Notes under the pieces: model-generated
What the model was told of the DNA's origin: nothing
What the model saw: only the letters and a program-made list of their open reading frames with translations
The model's database searches: none
NCBI RefSeq assembly: GCF_019431375.1
Contig: NZ_CP080267.1
Span: 3,463,501-3,527,500 of the forward strand
Origin: Alcanivorax sp.
GTDB taxonomy: Bacteria; Pseudomonadota; Gammaproteobacteria; Pseudomonadales; Alcanivoracaceae
DNA: 64,000 bases
Direction of reading: 5' to 3'
Position numbers and translations under genes: made by a program
Part shown: positions 43,353 to 54,522 of the stretch, piece by piece
Layout: every line of letters begins with the position of its first letter
How positions within the stretch are numbered: the first letter of the stretch is position 1

Positions 43353-44735
43353 TCACTCGCTGCCATCGTCCCTGTCTAACTCTAGCTTCTTGAGTCGATA
43401 GCGCAGGGAGCGAAATGTCATGCCCAGTTTTTTCGCGGCAGCAGTCCGATTCCAGTGTGTGGCATCCAGTGCCTTGAGGATTTCCTGGCGCTCGATGTCC
43501 TGCAGAAAGTCTTCCAGCGGTTGGTCGGCGGCCCGCTTGGGCAAGACCTGACTGGCGCCATCGGTTGTTTTGGCTGGGGCAGGGGAAGAGGGCGACTGTA
43601 AATGCAGGCTCTCCGTCTCGATAACCATACCATTGCAAAGGGTCATCGCCCTTTCCAGCGTGTTTTCCAGTTCTCGCACATTACCGGGGAAGGGGTAATC
43701 ACACAGAGCTTTCATGGCCTGGCCGCTGACCTTGGGAGCTCTGGTGTCCCAGGCTTGGCTGAGGCGCTGAAGAATATGATCAACCAGTGCAGGTATGTCT
43801 TCCTGTCGTTCGCGAAGCGGTGGTACGTGAGCTTCGATAACGTTGAGACGATAAAACAGATCCTGCCGGAAGCGACCTTCGGCCATTTCATTGGCCAGAT
43901 CCTTGTGGGTAGCGCAGAGAATACGCAGGTTCACCTGGAACTCTCGAGCCTCACCCACCGGGCGTACACTCTTTTCCTGAATGGCCCGGAGCAGTTTGAC
44001 CTGCATGTGCAAGGGCAGATCAGCCACTTCATCCAGAAACAGGGTGCCACCATCGGCTTCCCGAAACAGGCCTTTACAGTCTTCCACGGCACCGGTAAAT
44101 GCGCCTTTACGATGGCCGAAAAATTCGCTTTCCATCAACTCCGATGGGATAGCGCCGCAGTTGACGGCGACAAAGGGTTTTTCCCTGCGTGGGCCCAGGT
44201 TGTGAATCAGGCGGGCTATGCGCTCCTTGCCGCTGCCGGATTCGCCGCTGATGTAGATCGGTGCCTGGCTGCGTGCCAGCTTGCGAACCTGGGCCTTCAG
44301 GGCGCGCATGCTCGGTGCCTGCCCGATCAGGTTGTCTTCTTCCTCGTGATGGTCTTCCACCTCGCTGATGCCTAGCCCGTCTTCAATCAATTGGCGCAGG
44401 CGATCCAGCGCCACGGGCTTGGCAATAAAGTCATAGGCACCAAATTTCATCGCATCGGTGGCGGTTTCCATACTGCCGTAAGCGGTAATGACCGCGGTAG
44501 GCATATCGGGACATTGCCGGGAAATAAACTGCAGCAACTCCAGCCCGGTGCCATCCCCCAGATTCATGTCGGTTAGGCACAGGTCAAACGTTCTTTCACC
44601 AAGTGCCGCTTTGGCTGCGCCAAGTGATTCGGCTGCTGTAGCCTTGAGTTTCATGCGCCCAAGGGTGATCACCAGCAGTTCGCGTAGATCGGCTTCGTCG
44701 TCAACAACCAATACGTGTGGGGTATCAGCACTCAT
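43353..44735 (-). CDS. pilR: Sigma-54-dependent response regulator PilR
   Basis: 460 aa NtrC family. Receiver domain with phospho-acceptor D56 (LTDMN), AAA+ domain with Walker A GESGSGKE (164-171), GAFTGA loop (211-216) contacting sigma-54, and a Fis-type HTH at the C-terminus (NRTAAAKKLGMTFRSLRYRL). Activates pilin transcription. 12 bp after pilS, same operon. Confidence 0.94.
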   Translation of the reverse strand: MSADTPHVLVVDDEADLRELLVITLGRMKLKATAAESLGAAKAALGERTFDLCLTDMNLGDGTGLELLQFISRQCPDMPTAVITAYGSMETATDAMKFGAYDFIAKPVALDRLRQLIEDGLGISEVEDHHEEEDNLIGQAPSMRALKAQVRKLARSQAPIYISGESGSGKERIARLIHNLGPRREKPFVAVNCGAIPSELMESEFFGHRKGAFTGAVEDCKGLFREADGGTLFLDEVADLPLHMQVKLLRAIQEKSVRPVGEAREFQVNLRILCATHKDLANEMAEGRFRQDLFYRLNVIEAHVPPLRERQEDIPALVDHILQRLSQAWDTRAPKVSGQAMKALCDYPFPGNVRELENTLERAMTLCNGMVIETESLHLQSPSSPAPAKTTDGASQVLPKRAADQPLEDFLQDIERQEILKALDATHWNRTAAAKKLGMTFRSLRYRLKKLELDRDDGSE

Positions 44736-44747
44736 AATCAGATCATG

Positions 44748-46304
44748 TTATTGAAATTGTCGGTGCGGGTGGGCAAAGGTTATCACAAAGCTGGCTCCGT
44801 TCGGGGTGTCTTCCAGATTCAGCGCAGCCTGATTGGCCTGGCAAAGCTCCCGACTTAGATAGAGGCCAAGTCCATTGCCGTCACTGGCCGTGGTATAGAA
44901 GGGCTCAAAAAGGTGTCGGGCAGTCTCGGGAGGAATGCCACTGCCGTTATCCCGGATTCTGAGCCAGGGCAGGCCGGTTTGTTCATGACTGCCACATTCC
45001 AGTGTAACCCGGCAGTTCTCCCCGCCATGCTGGAAGGCATTGCGAATCAGATTGTCGACCACCTGGGTCAGTTGATTGCGATCAAAGCGTACTTCCACGT
45101 CCGATTGACATGCCTTGCCAAGGCGCTCGCTGGAGTAGCCTCGCAGGCTCCATTGTTCACAAAGCTCGTTGAGAAACGGCGCCAAACCAAAGCGTTCTGC
45201 TTGCCCTTTGCCTCGACGTGACAGATCCAGAACATCATGAATGATGCCATTCACCCGGCCCACATGGTTGCGAATGATGCCAAGCAAATGTTGGTCTTCC
45301 TCGCTGGCATCGCCGTCCAGCAACAGCTCGGTGGCATGATTGATGGCGCTTAACGGGTTGCGTATCTCATGAGCCAGGGTTGCGGAAAGGCGCCCCAGCG
45401 AGGCGAGATTCATCTGCTGGGCTTCCTGGGCGACCCTGGCGCTGTCTTCCAGAAACAGTAGTGTGAGCAGCTCGTGGTCGGTTTCCAGGGGGGCAAACCG
45501 GGGGTTGAGTACCGGTGATTGTTCCGAGGTTCTCAGGGTGGCCAGTGGCAGTAACGGATTGTCCTGCCAGCGTTGATAACGGCTGACCAGTTGCTGGGGC
45601 AACTGGTTGCCGAGCATGGGTGTGCCAAACAGGCTGTTGGCTGCCTGGTTGGCCATCAGAATGCGGAAGGATTCGTCGAATACCACAACGCCGGTCCGCA
45701 TGCGCTGCACAATCTGCTGGTTCAGGGCTTCCAGGCGCTCGATCGCCACCCGCTGGCGCTGTGCAATCCGCTCGGTTTGCTGCAGTCGCTGGGTTATCTG
45801 CTGAATGATCAGCGATACCATGAAAAAGGCGATGCCCAGCAGGCCGGATTCTGTCAGCAGGAAAGAGGAGTCCGACAGGGACTGCATGGAAAAGTAAAAC
45901 TGCTCAAACATCATGACCAGTGTGGCCATAGCAGCAATCAGGAAGCCCAGGCGCCCGCGCAACAGAATGTTGCCGGCGGCCACGGTAACCAGAAGCAGTA
46001 CTGCCAGGCCGCCCTCCAGACCCCCGTTGGAATGGACAACGAGCGACAGCATGGTCAGATCGGTAATCAGCGAGGCAGGCTGTGCCCAGGCCGGATAGGC
46101 ACGTTTCTCGGCCCGAAAGTCCAGGGTGACGGATGCCAGCGTCAGACCCAGATAGACAAAGAGTGTGGTTTCAAACAATAACGGTAAGTGATTGCCGATC
46201 AGGGCTTGTTCCGGGCCGAAGTGCAGCAGCATCAGGCTGCAGGCGATGGCAATCCGGTAGACATTGTAGATGCGGGCAGGCGTCCACCCCTGGCTAGCGG
46301 TCAT
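44748..46304 (-). CDS. pilS: Sensor histidine kinase PilS
   Basis: 518 aa from ATG 46304; the frame is open upstream but the upstream part overlaps the preceding gene. Six predicted membrane helices (about 15-175), a PAS domain (200-300), HisKA with H312 in AHEIRNPLSA, and HATPase_c with DNGSGIP and GNGLGLYLS. Partner of PilR; in Pseudomonas it senses pilin in the inner membrane. Its start overlaps the stop of the PP0621-like gene by 11 bp. Confidence 0.92.
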   Translation of the reverse strand: MTASQGWTPARIYNVYRIAIACSLMLLHFGPEQALIGNHLPLLFETTLFVYLGLTLASVTLDFRAEKRAYPAWAQPASLITDLTMLSLVVHSNGGLEGGLAVLLLVTVAAGNILLRGRLGFLIAAMATLVMMFEQFYFSMQSLSDSSFLLTESGLLGIAFFMVSLIIQQITQRLQQTERIAQRQRVAIERLEALNQQIVQRMRTGVVVFDESFRILMANQAANSLFGTPMLGNQLPQQLVSRYQRWQDNPLLPLATLRTSEQSPVLNPRFAPLETDHELLTLLFLEDSARVAQEAQQMNLASLGRLSATLAHEIRNPLSAINHATELLLDGDASEEDQHLLGIIRNHVGRVNGIIHDVLDLSRRGKGQAERFGLAPFLNELCEQWSLRGYSSERLGKACQSDVEVRFDRNQLTQVVDNLIRNAFQHGGENCRVTLECGSHEQTGLPWLRIRDNGSGIPPETARHLFEPFYTTASDGNGLGLYLSRELCQANQAALNLEDTPNGASFVITFAHPHRQFQ

Positions 46305-46545
46305 GGTGCTCCAGATACAGGCGTTGGTGCTCCTGGCAGCAGAAGTGATGGCCGTTATGAGTGAAGGCTTCCGGGGCCGGAACATGCACGCCACACTGGG
46401 CGCATTTGAGCATGGCCTGGGCGTCCTGACTGCTGCGGTCGGGGCTGGAGTTGTCGCGGCCGCTTGCCTGTGACAGCAGGTTTTTCACCACTCGCCAGGC
46501 CAGATAGATCAGGGCGGCAATAATCAGCAGGCGAATCAGGCCCAT
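46294..46545 (-). CDS. PP0621 family small membrane protein
   Basis: 83 aa. N-terminal hydrophobic helix (LIRLLIIAALIYLAWRVV), a Ser/Asp linker, then a Cys-rich tail CAQC...HNGHHFCCQEH resembling a small zinc finger. This family regularly precedes pilS in pseudomonads. Function unknown. Overlaps the pilS start, so co-expression with pilS-pilR is likely. Confidence 0.8.
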   Translation of the reverse strand: MGLIRLLIIAALIYLAWRVVKNLLSQASGRDNSSPDRSSQDAQAMLKCAQCGVHVPAPEAFTHNGHHFCCQEHQRLYLEHHDR

Positions 46546-46632
46546 CTTGTTCTCCTTGTTTGCCGGGATGCGTTCATCGATCGCCGGCTAAAGAGTACAA
46601 TCAGCGCTCACTTGAGGAAAGGCCGGTTAACC

Positions 46633-48258
46633 ATGCGGATTATTATGGCCCAGCAGAATGCGCTGGTGGGTGACATTGAGGGTAATGCCCAGCGGGTGAT
46701 TGATGCGGCGGACGAGGCTCGCCGTCTGCTGGGGGCGGATCTGGTGCTGTTCCCGGAATTGATGCTGACCGGCTATCCACCGGAGGATCTGCTGTTGCGG
46801 CCCAGTCTCAACAGCCGTGTGGATGCGGCTCTGGCGATGATCGGCCAGCAGGTTAGTGTGCCGGTGGTGATCGGCTATCCTGCGGTGCGCAATGGCCAGC
46901 GTCGCAATGCCGCCGGGGTGATGTTCCCCGGCGAAAGCCGCCCTCGCCATGAATATTTCAAGCAGCATTTGCCCAATTACCGGGTGTTTGACGAAAAACG
47001 TTACTTTCAGCCCGGTTCCGAGGCTTGCACGTTCGAACTGGATGGCTGGATGCTGGGGCTGACCATCTGCGAGGACATCTGGCATAGCGGGCCGGCAGCC
47101 CAGCTGCAGCAGCAGGATGTGGATCTGGTGTTGAATCTGAATGCCTCCCCCTTCCGGGCCAACAAATTCCAGGAGCGCCTGGAACAGGTTCAAGCCCGCA
47201 GCCGTGAAACCGGTTTGCCAATTCTTTATTGCAACCTGGTAGGCGGCCAGGATGAACTGGTTTTTGATGGTGCGTCCTTTGTCTGCGACAGCCAGGGACA
47301 CCGCTGTATCCAGGCCGCCAGCTTTACCGAGGCGCTAATCCCGGTAGACCTGCAGTGTACTGATGGACACTGCGAGCCCATGGGCGAGCAGCTTCCGCTG
47401 CCTGGCCTGGAAGAAAGCCTCTATCAGGCCCTGGTGCTGGCAACCCGGGATTACGTGAACAAGAATGGCTTCAAGGGGGCGCTTCTGGGTCTGTCAGGAG
47501 GCATTGATTCGGCCCTGACCCTGGCGGTGGCGGTGGATGCCCTGGGGCCGGAGCGGGTCGAAGCGGTGATGATGCCGTTCCGCTATACCTCTGCTATGAG
47601 CCTGGAGGACGCAGAGAAGCAGGCCAAAACCCTGCGGGTGCATTACCGTGTACTGCCCATCGAGCCCGCCTTCAATGGTTTTATGGATATTCTCAGCGAG
47701 GCATTTGCCGGGCAGGAGAAAGACACCACCGAAGAAAACCTGCAGGCCCGTTGTCGCGGCGTCTTGCTCATGGCGCTCTCCAACAAGAATGGCTCGGTGG
47801 TACTGACCACCGGTAACAAGAGTGAGATGGCCGTGGGGTATGCCACTCTTTATGGGGATATGGCCGGTGGTTTCTCGGTGCTCAAGGATGTGTTCAAGAC
47901 CATGGTTTACCGTCTGGCCAATTGGCGAAACCAGCAGGCGGGTGTGGAAATTATTCCGGAGCGAGTCATTACCCGCCCACCGTCGGCCGAGCTGGCCCCG
48001 GACCAGGTCGACAGTGATTCATTGCCGGATTACGACGAGCTGGATGCGATTCTCGAGCGCTATGTAGAGCAGGACATGAGCGCCGAAGCGGTTATCCGTG
48101 ATGGCTTCGACCGTGACAACGTCTACCGGGTAGTAAAACTCACTGATCGTAACGAGTACAAACGCCGCCAGGCCGCCGTCGGCCCCCGCGTCAGCCGCCG
48201 CGCCTTCGGTAAGGACCGCCGCTACCCGATCACTAACGGCTGGCGGCCGGGGGACTAG
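46633..48258 (+). CDS. nadE: Glutamine-dependent NAD synthetase
   Basis: 541 aa. N-terminal nitrilase-type glutaminase domain (Glu in FPELMLTGYPPEDL, Lys in FKQHLPNY, Cys in LTICEDIWHS) and C-terminal ammonia-dependent NAD synthase domain with the P-loop LSGGIDS (about 286-292). Final step of NAD synthesis. ATG 46633 begins the nitrilase fold. Its TAG stop lies within the first heptad of palindrome D. Confidence 0.95.
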   Translation: MRIIMAQQNALVGDIEGNAQRVIDAADEARRLLGADLVLFPELMLTGYPPEDLLLRPSLNSRVDAALAMIGQQVSVPVVIGYPAVRNGQRRNAAGVMFPGESRPRHEYFKQHLPNYRVFDEKRYFQPGSEACTFELDGWMLGLTICEDIWHSGPAAQLQQQDVDLVLNLNASPFRANKFQERLEQVQARSRETGLPILYCNLVGGQDELVFDGASFVCDSQGHRCIQAASFTEALIPVDLQCTDGHCEPMGEQLPLPGLEESLYQALVLATRDYVNKNGFKGALLGLSGGIDSALTLAVAVDALGPERVEAVMMPFRYTSAMSLEDAEKQAKTLRVHYRVLPIEPAFNGFMDILSEAFAGQEKDTTEENLQARCRGVLLMALSNKNGSVVLTTGNKSEMAVGYATLYGDMAGGFSVLKDVFKTMVYRLANWRNQQAGVEIIPERVITRPPSAELAPDQVDSDSLPDYDELDAILERYVEQDMSAEAVIRDGFDRDNVYRVVKLTDRNEYKRRQAAVGPRVSRRAFGKDRRYPITNGWRPGD

Positions 48259-48418
48259 AGGTAGCGACTAGCTGCTAGTTATTCCAAGACAGGGCTCGAT
48301 AAGAAGTTGGAAGCGCGAAGACAAAAAAGGTGGCATCAGAACAGATCCGATGCCACCTTTTTAAGCTAGAAGCTAGAAGCTAGAAGCTAGAAGCTAGAAG
48401 CTAGAAGCTAGAAGCTGC
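48253..48418. repeat. Heptad-armed palindrome D
   Basis: Left arm: GACTAGA, GGTAGCG, ACTAGCT, GCTAGTT (48253-48280), including the nadE stop codon. Right arm: seven perfect AAGCTAG copies (48363-48411) and one AAGCTGC that reaches the bamD stop. The core holds a 14-bp terminator hairpin (48324-48362). The perfect 7-fold array is the most regular of all arms seen and should be prone to copy-number change. Confidence 0.75.
48324..48362. terminator. Bidirectional terminator inside element D
   Basis: AAAAAGGTGGCATC/GATGCCACCTTTTT, 14-bp perfect stem with an 11-nt loop, T tracts on both strands, serving convergent nadE and bamD. Confidence 0.85.
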
Positions 48419-49233
48419 TACAGAAGGTCAAACGTCAGCAGGCTCAGCAGCCCGTCATCCTCGTCCGGCCACCAGGCCAGGGCGACCTGTTTGTCATCGT
48501 CCAGAAACTTGCTGTCCGGCCAGTTCAGGGCCAGTACGTTGCGGCTTTTCTCTGCCAGTTCCGGTTGCTTCAGGCGCTGGTAGCCTTTGGTCATGATAGC
48601 CAGTGCCTCGGGGACGGCAGGGGTCTGCTGGAAATGCTTGACCACATACTGAGCCCGATTAATGGAGGCGATGATGGCGCCGCGGCGAGCGTAGTAGCGG
48701 GCCACATGGAGTTCCTGGCGGGCCAGCTGGTTACGGATGTGGACCATCCGAGACCGGGCATCCGGCGCGTACTCGCTGTCCGGGAAGCGGTTCACCAGGC
48801 GCTCGAAATCCCGGAACGCGTCCTTGGCTGCTCCCATGTCCTTGCTGGACTTGTCGGAGCTCACCATGTTGTCGAACAGGCCCTTCTCCATATTGAAGTT
48901 GGCCAGCCCGCGCATATACAGCGCGTAGTCCATGCGCGGATGGGCCGGATAATTGCGCATGAAGCGCTGTGCGGCTACCACCGTGGCCGGGTAATCCACC
49001 GCCCGATACTGGGCGTAGATCAGATCCAGAGCTGCCTGCTCGGCAAAATCCCCATAGGGGAAGCGAGCTTCCAGCTCCTTGAGCTGGTCAATGGCGGTCA
49101 GGTAGTTCTTGGACTCCAGGGACTCGCTGGCTTCCCGATACTGGTCTGCCTCGGTCAATTCCGGGCGGTCCTTGTTGCTGGCGCAGCCAGCTAGCAGCAG
49201 CAGGCCCAGCAGTGGCCATAAAATACGTGGCAT
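48418..49233 (-). CDS. bamD: Outer-membrane assembly lipoprotein BamD (ComL)
   Basis: 271 aa. Signal peptide with lipobox LLLAGC (C17), then tetratricopeptide-like repeats: YREASESLESKNYLTAIDQLKELEARFPYG and VVAAQRFMRNYPAHPRMDYALYMRGLANF are diagnostic. Part of the beta-barrel assembly machine with BamA. Divergent from rluD, the conserved arrangement. Confidence 0.95.
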   Translation of the reverse strand: MPRILWPLLGLLLLAGCASNKDRPELTEADQYREASESLESKNYLTAIDQLKELEARFPYGDFAEQAALDLIYAQYRAVDYPATVVAAQRFMRNYPAHPRMDYALYMRGLANFNMEKGLFDNMVSSDKSSKDMGAAKDAFRDFERLVNRFPDSEYAPDARSRMVHIRNQLARQELHVARYYARRGAIIASINRAQYVVKHFQQTPAVPEALAIMTKGYQRLKQPELAEKSRNVLALNWPDSKFLDDDKQVALAWWPDEDDGLLSLLTFDLL

Positions 49234-49315
49234 TCTTCCCTCGTTAAACGGTTACAATGACGGGCTGGCGAGCCTTTGAATAATTCAGACACGGCATTTA
49301 AACACAGGTTGGACT

Positions 49316-50284
49316 ATGGGACATCTTGGCGGCGAGAAAATTCAGCGTAGCGAACAGGTGCGCGCAGATCAGGCGGGGCAGCGGGTAGACCAGGCTGCTG
49401 CCGAGCTGTTCGAGGGGTTTTCCCGATCACGGCTGCAGGGCTGGATCAAGGATGGGGTGTTGACCGTCAACGGCGGCAAAGCCAAGCCCAAGGACAAACT
49501 GATCGGCAATGAATGCCTGACACTGGAAGTGGAAATCGCCCCGGAACTGGATGACCTGCCCCAGTCCATTGAGCTGGATGTGGTCTATCAGGATGACGAT
49601 CTGATCGTGATCAACAAGCCCACCGGTCTGGTGGTACACCCGGCAGCGGGCCATGCGGATGGCACCTTGCTCAATGGCCTGCTGCACCTGGATGAACGGC
49701 TGAACAGTCTGCCTCGGGCCGGCATCGTCCACCGGTTGGATCGGGATACCACCGGCCTGATGGTGGTGGCTCGCTCGCTGGAAGCCCACCAGAGCCTGGT
49801 GGCGCAGTTGCAGGACAAGAGCCTGTTTCGCCAGTACGAGGCCATTGCCGTGGGGGTGATGACCGGTGGTGGCAAGGTGGATGCCCCTATCGGGCGTCAC
49901 CCGGTGGATCGTAAAAAGCAGGCGGTGGTGAAACACGGCGGCAAGGAAGCGGTGACTCACTACCGTGTTCTGGATCGTTATCGAGCCCACACCCGCATCA
50001 AGGTGCAGCTGGAAACCGGACGTACCCACCAGATACGCGTACACATGGCCCATCGCAATTACCCACTGGTGGGCGATCCGCTTTACGGGGGGCGCCTCAA
50101 GCAGCCTGCCGGTGCCAGTGAGGCCTTGCGTGAAGCCCTGCGACGTTTCCCTCGTCAGGCCCTGCATGCACGCAAACTCGGCTTGATTCATCCTGCCACG
50201 GGTGAATACTGTGAATTCGAAGCGCCGCTGCCTGAAGATATGCAGGCGTTGATTCAGGTGCTGGAAGAAGACGCCAACTCGTAG
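49316..50284 (+). CDS. rluD: 23S rRNA pseudouridine synthase RluD
   Basis: 322 aa. S4 RNA-binding domain (about 15-75), then the RluA-type catalytic core with HRLDRDTTG (catalytic D142) and GRTHQIRVHMAH. Modifies helix 69 of 23S rRNA. Immediately followed by pgeF, as in many gammaproteobacteria. Confidence 0.94.
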   Translation: MGHLGGEKIQRSEQVRADQAGQRVDQAAAELFEGFSRSRLQGWIKDGVLTVNGGKAKPKDKLIGNECLTLEVEIAPELDDLPQSIELDVVYQDDDLIVINKPTGLVVHPAAGHADGTLLNGLLHLDERLNSLPRAGIVHRLDRDTTGLMVVARSLEAHQSLVAQLQDKSLFRQYEAIAVGVMTGGGKVDAPIGRHPVDRKKQAVVKHGGKEAVTHYRVLDRYRAHTRIKVQLETGRTHQIRVHMAHRNYPLVGDPLYGGRLKQPAGASEALREALRRFPRQALHARKLGLIHPATGEYCEFEAPLPEDMQALIQVLEEDANS

Positions 50285-50375
50285 GGTGGAAATAGCTGCA
50301 TAGCACCTCCGCCAGAACCAGTGAATGGCGGAGATGCAGAAGGGGTTTCCGCGTTACCCAATCAGGGCTGCTCCC

Positions 50376-51122
50376 ATGACCTTACCCAGTCGTTCCCAAT
50401 GGATCTGGCCAGCGTGGCAGCCGCACCCGTCTGTGCGTGTGGCCGTCACAACCCGTGCCGGTAGTCACTCCCCGCCACCCTGGAATGGCTTCAATCTGGG
50501 CATGAACTGCGGCGACCAACCCGCCCGGGTGGAGCAGGCCCGTCATCATGTAGAGAAGCTGCTGCAAGCAGACCACCCGGTGGCCTGGCTGCGGCAGGTC
50601 CACGGCAAACGGGTGATCCGGGCAGATGATTCTGACAATGAGGCAGATGGGGTCTGGACCGACCAGCAGCGCTGGCCCTGTGTGGTGCTTACCGCCGACT
50701 GCTTGCCTGTGTTGCTGGCGCGAACTGATGGCAGTGCGGTGGCAGCTGTGCATGCGGGCTGGCGTGGTCTGCAAGCGGGCATCGTTGCAGAAGGGGTGAG
50801 CAGGATTGCTCCAAATGGTGAGCCAGTCAGTGCCTGGCTGGGTCCGGCGATCTGCGGTAAATGCTACCAGGTCGGCGATGAGGTCTACCGGGCCTTTGTG
50901 GATGCCCATGCAGATTTCAAAGCCGCCTTTCACGCCGATGCCACCCCTCATCATTGGCGATTTTCCGTCGCCCAGGCCGCGATCATTGAGCTGGCTCGTC
51001 TGGGCGTGGAGGACGTCCAGGGGGGGGAGCTTTGCACCGCTTGCGACCTAAAGCGCTTCTATTCATACCGAAAAGAAGGCGACACGGGTCGGTTTGCGTC
51101 AATGATCTGGCTAGACCAATAA
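50376..51122 (+). CDS. pgeF: Peptidoglycan editing factor PgeF (YfiH, multicopper polyphenol oxidase fold)
   Basis: 248 aa from ATG 50376, matching the usual family length; an in-frame ATG at 50325 is the alternative. Conserved metal-site residues in LRQVHGKRV, LTADCLPVLL, AAVHAGWRGL and CTACDLKRFYSYRKEG. Acts on mis-synthesised muropeptides; older annotation is laccase-like. A G8 run (51020-51027) encodes Gly-Gly shortly before the catalytic Cys segment. Its stop directly precedes palindrome E. Confidence 0.92.
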   Translation: MTLPSRSQWIWPAWQPHPSVRVAVTTRAGSHSPPPWNGFNLGMNCGDQPARVEQARHHVEKLLQADHPVAWLRQVHGKRVIRADDSDNEADGVWTDQQRWPCVVLTADCLPVLLARTDGSAVAAVHAGWRGLQAGIVAEGVSRIAPNGEPVSAWLGPAICGKCYQVGDEVYRAFVDAHADFKAAFHADATPHHWRFSVAQAAIIELARLGVEDVQGGELCTACDLKRFYSYRKEGDTGRFASMIWLDQ

Positions 51123-51295
51123 AAGAGCAGTGAATAGTTAATAGTGAACAGTGAATAGTTCGCGTCCGGGGTGAATCGATTTTGAAACGCAAGAGGCCGC
51201 GCTCATGGTTTGGGCGCGGCTTCTTGCGTTTCAGAAACAGACAAGCGGCCTCGCGTCGCTGTTAACTGTTCACTATTAACTATTCACTGCTCTTG
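51123..51295. repeat. Heptad-armed palindrome E
   Basis: The outer arms 51123-51152 and 51265-51294 are a perfect 30-bp inverted repeat built of 7-mers AGTGAAT, AGTTAAT, AGTGAAC, the heptad family of element C. Adjacent heptads continue inward (AGTGAAT, AGTTCGC; GTTAACT). The core contains an 18-bp stem with one mismatch, GAAACGCAAGA/TCTTGCGTTTC (51184-51232) and GCCGCGC/GCGCGGC. Begins at the pgeF stop and ends at the -35 of the clpB heat-shock promoter. Confidence 0.8.
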
Positions 51296-51320
51296 AATCT
51301 GGCTCAATCGGACCCATTAA
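51292..51320 (+). promoter_or_regulatory. Sigma-32 heat-shock promoter of clpB
   Basis: CTTGAAT (51292-51298), a 14-bp spacer and CCCATTAA (51313-51320) fit the RpoH consensus CTTGAAA-N13/14-CCCCATNT. The first bases of the -35 are shared with the outer edge of palindrome E. Confidence 0.7.
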
Positions 51321-51407
51321 AGGGACAGATGATTGATAACCGGTGATCGTGGCTGGCTTGCCGACAGGGAGCTGGAGCGCGGATCACAACCGGAAAGGAG
51401 AGCCCAA

Positions 51408-53993
<2,586 letters not shown>

Positions 53994-54010
53994 TCCGCTG
54001 TCATTACCAC

Positions 54011-54042
54011 AAAAAAGCCGCAGAGTGATCTGCGGCTTTTTT
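54011..54042. terminator. Bidirectional terminator after clpB
   Basis: AAAAAAGCCGCAGA-GTGA-TCTGCGGCTTTTTT, perfect 14-bp stem between convergent genes. Confidence 0.9.
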
Positions 54043-54060
54043 GTGTTTACCTGAATGGGG

Positions 54061-54522
54061 CTAGGACGCTTCGCATTGCTCCAGCGCCTTGCGGGTTTTT
54101 TCCAGAATTTCCTCCCGCTTGTCCTGGTCAATCACTTCCATCTCGCCGGTTTCCGGGTTCTTCTGGCGAACCGTCGGCTTGTTGATGAGGATGTCCAGGT
54201 TCTTGCGATACTGCTCGCAACGCTCCTGCTGGACGGCCTCCGGGTCGGTTTTTTCCCGCCGTGCCTCTTCCGCAGCCTGTTCGGCCTGTTCGCGCTCTTT
54301 GGTGGCCTGGTCCCGTTTCTCCTGCAGGGACTCGAGTGCCTTGTTCTGGTCCGAGCTGGCATTGGCGCGAGTATTCACTTCCGTGGAGACCACTCCCTGC
54401 GGTGGGTTGGCCCCATAGTGGGTGACGCCATTATCGTCGACCCATTTGTAGAACTTGGCCGCCGAGCTGGCGCTGGCGAGGATGAGCAGAGCGCTGCCAA
54501 GCAACAGGCTGAATTTGTTCAT
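54061..54522 (-). CDS. DUF4124 domain periplasmic protein
   Basis: 153 aa from ATG 54522. Cleavable signal peptide ending SASSAA, then KFYKWVDDNGVTHYGANPP, the DUF4124 pattern, and a charged coiled-coil segment (QEKRDQATKEREQAEQAAEEARREK) followed by a C-terminal Cys-containing helical part. Function unknown, probably periplasmic. The open frame upstream of the signal peptide is not considered coding. Confidence 0.82.
   Translation of the reverse strand: MNKFSLLLGSALLILASASSAAKFYKWVDDNGVTHYGANPPQGVVSTEVNTRANASSDQNKALESLQEKRDQATKEREQAEQAAEEARREKTDPEAVQQERCEQYRKNLDILINKPTVRQKNPETGEMEVIDQDKREEILEKTRKALEQCEAS

Noticed and set aside
48363..48411. Short direct repeats considered as a CRISPR array
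   Set aside because: Repeat unit is 7 bp with no spacers; it is a tandem array forming one arm of palindrome D.
51020..51027. G8 run in pgeF as a phase-variation switch
   Set aside because: It encodes conserved Gly-Gly and no surface role is expected, so chance from GC-rich coding is likelier.
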